NCBI RefSeq assembly: GCF_900156495.1
Contig: NZ_FTNT01000013.1
Span: forward strand, 1-64,000
Source of the DNA: Williamsia sterculiae
Lineage (GTDB): Bacteria > Actinomycetota > Actinomycetes > Mycobacteriales > Mycobacteriaceae
Direction: 5' to 3'
DNA: 64,000 bases
The notes under the pieces were generated by a model. That model made no database searches, was not told where the DNA came from, and saw only the letters and a program-made list of their open reading frames with translations. The number at the start of each line of letters is the position of its first letter. The first letter of the stretch is position 1. This document shows, in pieces, positions 32,388 through 39,711 of the stretch. The translations under genes and the position numbers were made by a program.

Positions 32388-33968
32388 GTGCAGGTGACCA
32401 GCGTCGGACACGCCGGATTCCACATCCAGACCGCAGCCGGTTCGATCCTTTGCGACCCGTGGGTGAATCCGGCGTACTTCGCGTCGTGGGTGCCGTTCCC
32501 CGACAACAGTGAGCTGGACTGGCGCATGCTCGGTGACTGCGACTACCTGTACGTGTCGCATCTGCATCGGGATCACTTCGACGAGCGCAACCTGCGCGAG
32601 AACGTGAACAAGGACGCCACCGTCCTGCTGCCCGACTATCCGGTTCCGGATCTGCGTCGCGAACTCGAACGCCTCGGTTTCCACCGCTTCGTCGAGACCG
32701 AGGACTCGGTGAAGACCACGGTGACCAATGAGAAAGGTTCGTTGGACGTGATGATCATCGCGTTGCGGGCCCCGGCCGACGGACCCATCGGCGACAGCGG
32801 TCTCATCGTCGGCGACGGCGAGACCACCGCGTTCAACATGAACGACGCCCGTCCTGTCGACCTGGACGTCATCGGTGAGGCGTTCGGCCACATCGACATC
32901 CACCTGCTGCAGTACTCCGGAGCCATCTGGTACCCGATGGTCTACGACATCCCCAAACGGTCGAAGGCCAATTTCGCGGCGCAGAAGCGGCAGCGCGGGA
33001 TGGACCGCGCCCGGTCGTACATCGAGCAGGTCGGCGCCACCTGGGTGGTCCCGTCGGCGGGTCCGCCGATGTTCCTCGATGCCGATCTGCGCTATCTCAA
33101 CGACGTGGGCGACACCGACGATCAGGGCCGGGCCACCAGCATCTTCCCCGACCAGGCCACCTTCCTGGACCAGATGGTCACCCACGGGACCGACGACGGC
33201 ACCAAGCACCGCGGGTTGATGATGGTTTCGGGCTCGTCGGTGGAGCTGCGCGGTTCGGAGCTGCTGGAGATCAACCACCCGTACCCGCCCGAGGAGGTGT
33301 TCGGCGAGAACAAGCCGGCCTACCTCGACCGGATGGCGGAGAAGTTCGCGCCGGTGATCGCCGCGCAGAAGGAGACCTGGGCGCCTGCCGAGGGCGAGCC
33401 GCTACTGGAGCCGCTACGCGAACTGTTCGAACCGATCATGCGGCAGAGCGACCTGATCTGCGACGGCATCGGCTACCCGGTGGGCCTGGTGATGGGTGAG
33501 CAGACCGTGGTGCTCGACTTCCCCAATCGCACCGTCCGCGAGCCGAAGGACGGTGAGGGCAAGTACCGCTACGGTTTCCGCATCGCCCCGGAGCTGGTGC
33601 GGACGGTCTTGCGCGACAACGAGCCCGACTGGGTGAACACGATCTTCCTGTCCACGCGGTTCACCACCTGGCGCATCGGTGGGTACAACGAGTACCTCTA
33701 CACGTTCTTCAAGTGCCTGACCGATGAGCGCATCGCCTACGCCGACGGGTGGTTCTCCGAGGCGCACGACGACTCGGCGTCCATCGTCAAGGACGGTTGG
33801 GAGCTCCAGCGTCGGTGTCCGCACCTGAAGGCCGACCTGTCGAAGTTCGGGGTCATCGAGGGCGAGAAGCTGACCTGCAATCTGCACGGGTGGTCGTGGG
33901 ATCTGCCGAGCGGGCGGTGTCTGACATCCAAGGGGCATGAACTCCGAGCGCACCGCGTGGAGTCGTGA
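32388..33968 (+). CDS. Metallo-beta-lactamase-fold protein with C-terminal Rieske [2Fe-2S] domain (Rv3818-like)
   Basis: A 526-residue protein from GTG 32388, which has GAAAGG 9 nt upstream; the frame is open to 32316. The N-terminal half is a UlaG-like MBL fold beginning VTSVGHAGFHIQTAAGS, with metal motif H58-L-H60-R-D62-H63. The C-terminus holds a Rieske cluster site: C477-P-H479 and C497-N-L-H500, matching C-x-H...C-x2-H. This domain pair recalls CMP-N-acetylneuraminate hydroxylase, though I recall the Rieske domain being N-terminal there. The family is conserved in mycobacteria at the same position. A redox or hydroxylase role is inferred; the substrate is unknown. Confidence 0.8.
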   Translation: MQVTSVGHAGFHIQTAAGSILCDPWVNPAYFASWVPFPDNSELDWRMLGDCDYLYVSHLHRDHFDERNLRENVNKDATVLLPDYPVPDLRRELERLGFHRFVETEDSVKTTVTNEKGSLDVMIIALRAPADGPIGDSGLIVGDGETTAFNMNDARPVDLDVIGEAFGHIDIHLLQYSGAIWYPMVYDIPKRSKANFAAQKRQRGMDRARSYIEQVGATWVVPSAGPPMFLDADLRYLNDVGDTDDQGRATSIFPDQATFLDQMVTHGTDDGTKHRGLMMVSGSSVELRGSELLEINHPYPPEEVFGENKPAYLDRMAEKFAPVIAAQKETWAPAEGEPLLEPLRELFEPIMRQSDLICDGIGYPVGLVMGEQTVVLDFPNRTVREPKDGEGKYRYGFRIAPELVRTVLRDNEPDWVNTIFLSTRFTTWRIGGYNEYLYTFFKCLTDERIAYADGWFSEAHDDSASIVKDGWELQRRCPHLKADLSKFGVIEGEKLTCNLHGWSWDLPSGRCLTSKGHELRAHRVES

Positions 33969-34004
33969 GAATCCTGGGCTGACGCCCCCGGACGGCACTA
34001 GCCC

Positions 34005-34022
34005 ACTTAGGCTCGCCTAAGT
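34005..34022. promoter_or_regulatory. DtxR/IdeR-like palindrome at the O-methyltransferase start
   Basis: ACTTAGGCTCGCCTAAGT is a perfect inverted repeat with 8-bp arms around TC. Its inner TTAGGCTCGCCTAA matches 12 of 14 positions of the right part of the IdeR consensus. It ends 5 nt before the GTG (11 nt before the ATG), where a ribosome-binding site would be expected. A bound repressor would block transcription start or a leaderless message. Confidence 0.55.
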
Positions 34023-34027
34023 ACCAT

Positions 34028-34738
34028 GTGACCATGGAGAAGGTGGCGAAGCGACCTCTGGATCCGCGGGCACAGCGGGTCGTCGATCGGTTGCACAGCG
34101 CGAGCAAGCGGCAGTTGATCCGTTCGATTCCGTTGGTGATCGGGTCGACAGTGCGTAGTCGGGTACGGGAGGGGACCTGGGACACGACCGCGACGACGTC
34201 GGGCAAGGAGATGCTGGCCGACAAGATGGTCGCGCTCGCTCCGGCGAAGGCAGCGCTCATGTATCAGCTGTGTCGGGCCATCGACGCGAGACGGGTGGTC
34301 GAGGTCGGGACCTCGTTCGGGGTGTCGACGATCTACCTGGCGGCCGCTGTTCGCGACAATGCCGGTGAGGGCGGTGGCGGGTCGGTGGTCGGCACCGAAC
34401 ACGAATCCGCCAAGGTCGCCATCGCCCGCCGCAACCTCGACGAGGCGGGGGTCGGAGATGTCGTCGACATCCTCGACGGCGACCTGCGGGAGACGTTGCG
34501 CGATGTCAGCGGTCCGGTCGACCTCGTCCTCGTCGACATCTGGACTCCGATGGCACTGCCCGCGCTCTTGCTTCTCGAACCGGTGTTACGCCCCGGCGCA
34601 CTCGTGCTGTGCGACAACGTGGTCGGCGCATTCTCCCAGTACCAGGACTATCTCGGTCACGTCCGCGACCCCGACGGGCCGTTCCAGTCGATCACCCTGC
34701 CCGGTCAGGGTGGGCTGGAGATCTCACGTAAACGGTGA
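34028..34738 (+). CDS. Class I SAM-dependent O-methyltransferase
   Basis: A 236-residue (or 234 from ATG 34034) catechol-type O-methyltransferase. The SAM loop is VVEVGTSFGVSTIYLA. The adenosine-binding acidic residue lies in GTEHESAKVAIARRNL, and the metal/catalytic strand in VDLVLVDIWTPM with ALVLCDNVV at strand 5. An N-terminal helical region of about 65 residues precedes the fold. No Shine-Dalgarno is visible, because the palindrome at 34005-34022 occupies that space; the transcript may be leaderless. It converges with the MarR gene 30 nt away. The methyl acceptor is unknown. Iron regulation is suggested only by the palindrome. Confidence 0.85.
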   Translation: MTMEKVAKRPLDPRAQRVVDRLHSASKRQLIRSIPLVIGSTVRSRVREGTWDTTATTSGKEMLADKMVALAPAKAALMYQLCRAIDARRVVEVGTSFGVSTIYLAAAVRDNAGEGGGGSVVGTEHESAKVAIARRNLDEAGVGDVVDILDGDLRETLRDVSGPVDLVLVDIWTPMALPALLLLEPVLRPGALVLCDNVVGAFSQYQDYLGHVRDPDGPFQSITLPGQGGLEISRKR

Positions 34739-34767
34739 CGTGGACCCTTCCGTGAGGGCCGGCCGTC

Positions 34768-35298
34768 TCAGGCGGTGTCGCGCGTTCGGTCCGCGGTCGG
34801 ACGGGCACGTTCCAGCACCCGGTCGTAGGCCTGGTTGTACGCTCGCATCTCGGTCAGCAGCACGTCCGCCCGTCCCGGTGCCAGATCGGCGAACACCTCG
34901 CTGAGCCGGTTGGCACGTAGGAGACCGTCGTGCTCGAAGGCCGCGCGGCCGTGGTCGGTTGGCCGGATCTTGCGACTCGCACAGCCGTCGACCTCGAAAC
35001 GTTCGAGGTACCCGGACCGGATGGCACCGTTGACCTGACGGTTGACGGTGGACTGTTCGAGGTCGAGTTCCCGGGTCAGCTCACGCAGCGTGCGCGGCCG
35101 TCCGTCGGACAGGATCCACAGGATCGCGAAAGCCGAGTTGTCCAGCACCGAGTCGGGGTGCACCGCATTGCGCCGGCGATTGATCTTGAGGAACTCCTCG
35201 GCGAGGTCACGATGCAGCGCTGACGGCCACGGCCAGTGCTCGGACCTGATCTCCGAGCCCGTGGCCGCCGTCTCGTCACCCTCTCGCACGCTCTGCAA
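34768..35298 (-). CDS. MarR-family transcriptional regulator
   Basis: About 176 residues from TTG 35298 (GGAGG 4 nt upstream). GTG 35289 and ATG 35343 are alternatives, but the ATG lies inside the operator-like palindromes. The winged helix-turn-helix is clear: SAFAILWILSDG, RTLRELTRELDLEQSTVNRQVNGAIRSGYLERF, and a wing in GCASRKIRPTDHGR. It is divergent from an MFS drug-efflux gene, the standard arrangement for a self-repressing MarR that also represses the pump. The inducing ligand is unknown. Confidence 0.85.
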   Translation of the reverse strand: MQSVREGDETAATGSEIRSEHWPWPSALHRDLAEEFLKINRRRNAVHPDSVLDNSAFAILWILSDGRPRTLRELTRELDLEQSTVNRQVNGAIRSGYLERFEVDGCASRKIRPTDHGRAAFEHDGLLRANRLSEVFADLAPGRADVLLTEMRAYNQAYDRVLERARPTADRTRDTA

Positions 35299-35315
35299 AG
35301 TACCTCCGACGCAAG

Positions 35316-35343
35316 ATATGTGTAGTACATATGTATGGTACAT
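35316..35343. promoter_or_regulatory. Overlapping palindromes, probable MarR operator
   Basis: Three AT-rich inverted repeats overlap: ATATGT/ACATAT arms at 35316-35332, the perfect TACATATGTA at 35326-35335, and ATGTA/TACAT arms at 35331-35343. The span lies between the divergent MarR and MFS genes in otherwise GC-rich DNA. MarR dimers typically bind such 16-20 bp palindromes. Confidence 0.65.
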
Positions 35344-35416
35344 CTCGATGTCTGTCCGAACTGTGCGGCCGTTGTCGTCGCGCGTTCACCCCATCTCTCG
35401 ACGAACTGAGGTCTTC

Positions 35417-36910
35417 GTGTCCGACACCGCCGCCGGCAGCGCGCATCCGACCCCGGCGTCACCTGCGCAGAGCGGTTCACCCGTCTCGGTGATCCTGGTG
35501 ATGTGTTTCGGCGGGATGGTTGCCGCCCTGATGCAGACCCTGGTCATCCCGATCCAGCCGGAACTGCCGAAGCTGCTGGGCACCTCGGTCTCCAGCGCGT
35601 CGTGGGTCATCACCGCGACCCTGCTCGGTGGTGCCGTCGCGATGCCGATCGCCGGACGCCTCGGCGACATGTTCGGCAAGCAGCGGGTGCTCATCGCCAG
35701 TGCACTGTTCCTGGCGGCCGGGTCGCTGGTCGCGGCCCTCTCGGATTCCGTGCTGCCACTGGTCGCGGGACGCACCCTCCAGGGCCTGGCCATGGGTTTC
35801 ATCCCGGTGGGCATCAGCCTGATGCGTGAGGTCACACCGCCGCGACTGACTTCCAGTGCGGTGGCCGCGATGAGCGCGACCCTGGGCGTCGGCGGCGCCA
35901 TCGGTCTGCCGTTGTCGGCCTGGGTCGCCGAGAGTCTCGACTGGCACGCCCTGTTCTGGGTGTCGCTGGGGCTGGCACTGGTGGTACTCGTCCTCATCGC
36001 CACCCTCATCCCCCACGTCGACGACCAGCACGGCGGCCGTTTGGACGTGGTCGGCGCCCTCGGTTTGATCGTCGGTTTGGTGGCCACCCTCGTGGCCGTG
36101 AGCAAGGGCAACACCTGGGGTTGGACCGACACCAAGACCATCGGCCTGTTCGTCGGCGGCGTGGTGGTGCTGGTGGCGTGGGGCTGGTTCGAACTGCGTC
36201 ATCCCGACCCGCTGGTGGACCTGCGCACCACCGCCCGTCCGGCGGTGTTGTTGACCAACCTGGCCGCGATCGCGGTGGGCTTCGGCATGATGGCTCTGTC
36301 GATCGTGATGCCGCAGTTGCTGGAGATGCCGACGGCCACCAATTACGGACTGGGTCAGAGCGTGCTGCAGGCCGGCCTGTGGATGGCACCCGGCGGTCTG
36401 ATGATGATGGTCTTCGCACCCATCTCGAGCATGATGCTGAACCGCATCGGCGCGAAGTACACCCTGGCCATCGGCGCGTTGGTGATCGCGCTGGGGTATC
36501 TGGCCGCGTTCTTCCTGATGCATGCGCCGTGGCAGATACTGGTCGCCGCGGTCATCGGCACCTCGGGTGTGGGCATCGGTTACGCGGCGATGCCCACGTT
36601 GATCATGGCGTCGGTGCCGATCGCGGATGCCGGTGCGGCCGTGGGACTCAACGCGTTGATGCGGTCCATCGGCACCACCGTCGCCTCGGCGGTGATGGCA
36701 ACCTTGTTGACCACCTCCACCACGTCGTTGGCCGGCCACGAGATCCCCACCGAAGGTGCGTTCAAGCTCTGCTTCGCCGTGGGCGCGGTCGCCGCCCTGG
36801 TCGCGGTGGCTATCACCATGACCATTCCGTTCCGGAGCCCGAAGGCAGAACAGGCTGCCGCACAGGTGCATCCGACCGAGGAGCCCGAGACCATCGACGC
36901 CGCCCGCTGA
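35417..36910 (+). CDS. MFS transporter, DHA2 (14-TMS) drug:H+ antiporter type
   Basis: About 497 residues from GTG 35417 (GAGG 5 nt upstream); ATG 35348 is an alternative. The first helix begins VILVMCFGGMVAALMQTLVI. Motif A is GRLGDMFGKQRVLI, and the motif C-like segment is GVGGAIGLPLSAWVAE. Hydrophobic segments number about 14, and the length fits the EmrB/QacA class. The cytoplasmic C-terminus is short and acidic. It probably exports lipophilic toxicants, with expression controlled by the divergent MarR gene. The substrate cannot be read from sequence. Confidence 0.85.
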   Translation: MSDTAAGSAHPTPASPAQSGSPVSVILVMCFGGMVAALMQTLVIPIQPELPKLLGTSVSSASWVITATLLGGAVAMPIAGRLGDMFGKQRVLIASALFLAAGSLVAALSDSVLPLVAGRTLQGLAMGFIPVGISLMREVTPPRLTSSAVAAMSATLGVGGAIGLPLSAWVAESLDWHALFWVSLGLALVVLVLIATLIPHVDDQHGGRLDVVGALGLIVGLVATLVAVSKGNTWGWTDTKTIGLFVGGVVVLVAWGWFELRHPDPLVDLRTTARPAVLLTNLAAIAVGFGMMALSIVMPQLLEMPTATNYGLGQSVLQAGLWMAPGGLMMMVFAPISSMMLNRIGAKYTLAIGALVIALGYLAAFFLMHAPWQILVAAVIGTSGVGIGYAAMPTLIMASVPIADAGAAVGLNALMRSIGTTVASAVMATLLTTSTTSLAGHEIPTEGAFKLCFAVGAVAALVAVAITMTIPFRSPKAEQAAAQVHPTEEPETIDAAR

Positions 36911-37005
36911 CCACGGCGCCTCAAACAGTTCCGGTGATCACGCCCACGATCGGCGAGAGCCCATCGGAGATCACGATCGGCTGAGCCTGAAAGGCCTGGA
37001 ATCGT

Positions 37006-37113
37006 TCAGCGGCCCGTACCGGTGCCGCGGGTGGCGACCAACCCGCCGACGGTGACGACGAGAACGACCAGAGTGGAGAGCAGAACGCGCGAAACGGACG
37101 ATCGGTGCGACAT
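37006..37113 (-). CDS. Possible 35-residue single-pass membrane peptide
   Basis: ATG 37113 to TGA 37006 encodes a basic, hydroxyl-rich start (MSHRSSVSR) and then a hydrophobic run (VLLSTLVVLVVTVGGLVA) ending in a short RGTGTGR tail. GGAGG lies 12 nt upstream, a long but usable spacing. It occupies part of the 366-nt gap between the MFS gene and the ABC transporter and is divergent from the latter. No homologue is recognised. It could be a small membrane subunit, a leader, or chance. The remainder of the gap (36911-37005 and 37114-37276) shows no feature beyond a likely promoter for the ABC genes. Confidence 0.4.
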   Translation of the reverse strand: MSHRSSVSRVLLSTLVVLVVTVGGLVATRGTGTGR

Positions 37114-37276
37114 GAGTGCGATGAACCTCCGGATGTGTTCGGTGACCCGTGGTTTCGATCACAGTACCCCGCCTCACAGGTTTCTCCCAGCATTCTGTCA
37201 TCCGGGCCACTGATTCTGCGCGCACAGTGGTCCTCGAGACCACCGGGAGACCGGTGCGCGAACGAGGAGAGACACC

Positions 37277-38236
37277 ATGATCGAGGTCGAGCACCTCTCG
37301 AAGCGATACGGCGACCACCTCGTCGTCGACGATCTGACCTTCACCGTGGAGCCCGGGACCGTGACCGGATTCCTGGGCCCGAACGGCGCGGGCAAGTCGA
37401 CCACCATGCGGATGATCGCCGGTCTGGACGCCCCGACCGCCGGACGGGTCCTGGTCAACGGCCGGCCCTACCCGCAGTCGTCCCGCCCGATGGCCGAGAT
37501 GGGCATGCTGCTGGATGCCAAGGGAATACACCCGGGACGATCGGCCCGCAACCACCTGCTGGCGTTGGCCCAGACCAACGCCATCCCGTCGTCGCGGGTG
37601 GACGAGGTCCTCGCGATGGTCGGCCTCACCGACGTCGCACGCGGTCGGGTCGGCGGTTTCTCCCTCGGGATGGGTCAGCGTCTCGGCGTGGCCACCGCAC
37701 TGTTGGGCAACCCACAGGTCGTGGTGCTCGACGAGCCGGTGAACGGCCTCGACCCCGAGGGGGTGCTCTGGATCCGCAACCTGCTCACCACGTTGGCCCG
37801 GGAAGGTCGCACCGTCTTCATCTCGTCGCACCTGATGAGTGAGATGGCCCTGACGGCAACGAGACTGGTGGTGATAGGTCAGGGAAAGCTGTTGGCCGAC
37901 ACCACCGTCGACGACTTCGTGGCCGATGCCACCGGCGGCTGGGTCACCGTCGGCACCCCCGACGCCGACGAACTCGCGGTCCTGTTGCGCGGCCCCGCCG
38001 TCGAGGTCCGCCGCGACGGTCCGGAGCAGTTGCGCGTGACCGGGCTCACCGCACGCCAAATCGGCACCGCCGCATGGGAAGCGCACATGCCCGTCCACGA
38101 ACTCGCCGCGCACCAACCCTCGCTGGAGGAGGCGTTCATGCAGATGACGCGCGAGTCCGTCGAGTACCACGCAGCCGACCCCGCGTCGACCAGCACCACA
38201 TCGACCACCCCGGAGACCGTCGGAGCAGCATCGTGA
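37277..38236 (+). CDS. ABC transporter ATP-binding protein (ABC-2 / DrrA type)
   Basis: A 319-residue ABC ATPase. Walker A is GPNGAGKST, the Q-loop region is MGMLLDAKGIHPGRSA, the signature is GGFSLGMGQRLGVA, Walker B is VVVLDEPVNGLDP, and the switch His is in FISSHLMSEM. A C-terminal domain of about 90 residues follows, ending in a Ser/Thr-rich tail. ATG 37277 has GAGGAGAG just upstream. The stop overlaps the permease GTG (GTGA), so the two form a coupled exporter. The Q-loop wording (MLLDAK.IHPGRSARNHL) is typical of bacitracin/lantibiotic-type BcrA/DrrA ATPases. Substrate unknown. Confidence 0.9.
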   Translation: MIEVEHLSKRYGDHLVVDDLTFTVEPGTVTGFLGPNGAGKSTTMRMIAGLDAPTAGRVLVNGRPYPQSSRPMAEMGMLLDAKGIHPGRSARNHLLALAQTNAIPSSRVDEVLAMVGLTDVARGRVGGFSLGMGQRLGVATALLGNPQVVVLDEPVNGLDPEGVLWIRNLLTTLAREGRTVFISSHLMSEMALTATRLVVIGQGKLLADTTVDDFVADATGGWVTVGTPDADELAVLLRGPAVEVRRDGPEQLRVTGLTARQIGTAAWEAHMPVHELAAHQPSLEEAFMQMTRESVEYHAADPASTSTTSTTPETVGAAS

Positions 38237-39048
38237 CCACCGTGATCGACACCCACACAGACCAATCCGCCCCAGCACGGGTCGACACCGGGTTGGCAGG
38301 CATGAAGATCGGATTCCTCGGCATACTCCGATCGGAGTGGACCAAACTGTGGTCGCTGCGATCGACGTACCTCACCCTGGCCACGGCCGTGGTGTTGATG
38401 ATCGGTATCGGGACCATGGTGTCGGCGGTCAACGCCGGCGACATCCGCGGCCTGGATCCCATCTATCTGAGTCTGGCCGGGGTGTCGTTCGCGCAGTTGG
38501 CGATCGGTGTACTAGGCGTGCTGTTGGTCAGCGGCGAGTACAGCACCGGATCGATCCGGACATCGTTGACCGCGGTGCCCAGCAGATTGCCCGTGCTGGC
38601 CGCCAAGATCACGGTCTTCGCGGGCGTGGTGTTCGCGGTCTCGCTGCCCACTGCGGTCGTCTCCTTCCTGATCGGCCAGTCCGTGCTCGGTGACGCCGGG
38701 GTCTCGCTGAGTGCTGATGGCGCTCTCCGATCGGTGTTCGGAGCCGCGGCCTACGTGACTCTTGCGGGAGTGATCGGCGTGGCTTTCGGTGCGCTGCTGC
38801 GGAACACGGCCGGTGCGGTCGCGACGTTCGTGGCGATCTTCTTCCTGCTCTCCCCCGTGACCCAGTTGCTTCCCGGTTCGGTGAAGTCGAGCATCGACCC
38901 CTACCTGCCGTCGAACGCCGGTGGTGTGCTCTACAACTCGGTGGTCACCAACGGGTTGTCACCGCTGGCCGGGTTCGCGCTGCTGTTCGTCTATACGATC
39001 GCCGCGGTGACGGGTGCGGCGATCCTGCTGCGCCGCCGGGACGTCTGA
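38233..39048 (+). CDS. ABC-2 type transporter permease
   Basis: A 271-residue membrane permease partnered with the ATPase upstream. GTG 38233 overlaps the ATPase stop as GTGA. A cytoplasmic leader is followed by ILRSEWTKLWSLRSTYLTL, the usual coupling-helix entry of ABC-2 permeases. About six membrane segments follow, with VSGEYSTGSIRTSLTAVPSR between helices 2 and 3. The last 90 nt are overlapped by the convergent membrane-protein gene on the other strand. The exporter probably pumps a small hydrophobic or peptide substrate. Confidence 0.88.
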   Translation: MTTVIDTHTDQSAPARVDTGLAGMKIGFLGILRSEWTKLWSLRSTYLTLATAVVLMIGIGTMVSAVNAGDIRGLDPIYLSLAGVSFAQLAIGVLGVLLVSGEYSTGSIRTSLTAVPSRLPVLAAKITVFAGVVFAVSLPTAVVSFLIGQSVLGDAGVSLSADGALRSVFGAAAYVTLAGVIGVAFGALLRNTAGAVATFVAIFFLLSPVTQLLPGSVKSSIDPYLPSNAGGVLYNSVVTNGLSPLAGFALLFVYTIAAVTGAAILLRRRDV

Positions 39049-39597
39049 ACCGCGACGCCGCCCACCCGACACCGCGGTCCACACCGGTCCGGTCACCAGC
39101 CAGATCGCGGTGACCACGCCGAGGGTCGGGAAGATGCCGTACAGGTCGCGGGCCTGCGAGTCGTCGGCCACGGTGATCGCGAGCAGCCAGGTGATGCCCG
39201 CCGCGATCGCCGCTGCCGCGAGCCATCGAGCGAACGCAGTCACCTCGTGCCGGAGCGCGGCCGGTCCGGTGGTCGAGGTGCGGCGCGGTCGCGGACCACC
39301 GGCGAACCGGTGGGCGAACCAGCCATCGGCCCAGGCGATCATGGAGTGGCCGAAGGCCACGGTCACCCCGAGGTAGATCCCGGCCAACCGGTGGACGCTC
39401 TGTACCGGGGCACCCGAGGAGAGGTCCAGTGAGACCGCCGCGACCAGAGCCAGGTCGACCACGGGCACCGCCAGCAGGATGCCGGTCGACAGGCGCGGGC
39501 GACGCAGCAGGTAGCGGGCCACCAGACCGGCCAGCACCACCGCCCAGAATCCGATCTCGCAGCCCAGGATGACGAACCAGATGTGCGACATGTCCAT
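38959..39597 (-). CDS. Uncharacterised membrane protein
   Basis: A 212-residue protein from ATG 39597 (a second ATG at 39591). It has five hydrophobic segments: WFVILGCEIGFWAVVLAGLVA, STGILLAVPVVDLALVAAVS, LAGIYLGVTVAFGHSMIA, RWLAAAAIAAGITWLLAITVA and a fifth ending in AIWLVTGPVWTAV. An RFAGGPRPRR loop lies between helices 3 and 4. The family is not recognised. The C-terminal 30 residues are hydrophilic and lie antisense to the end of the ABC permease gene, so that tail may be non-conserved read-through of the opposite coding strand. It is divergent from the histidine kinase gene, 114 nt away. Confidence 0.65.
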   Translation of the reverse strand: MDMSHIWFVILGCEIGFWAVVLAGLVARYLLRRPRLSTGILLAVPVVDLALVAAVSLDLSSGAPVQSVHRLAGIYLGVTVAFGHSMIAWADGWFAHRFAGGPRPRRTSTTGPAALRHEVTAFARWLAAAAIAAGITWLLAITVADDSQARDLYGIFPTLGVVTAIWLVTGPVWTAVSGGRRRGSDVPAAQQDRRTRHRGDRIDEQQREPGQR

Positions 39598-39711
39598 CAC
39601 GGTCGCGCAGCGGAGGGCCTCTCCGCGTCGGGCCTTAGGCCCATTTTCGACCACCGACCGGTCATCCGTTGGGCGGACGACACCGCCACGGTGACGTGCT
39701 TCGATGGATTC

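Noticed and set aside
36921-37193. Minus-strand 90-codon frame in the gap before the ABC genes
   Set aside because: No hydrophobic or domain pattern and no ribosome-binding site. The 35-codon frame at 37006-37113 is a better candidate.
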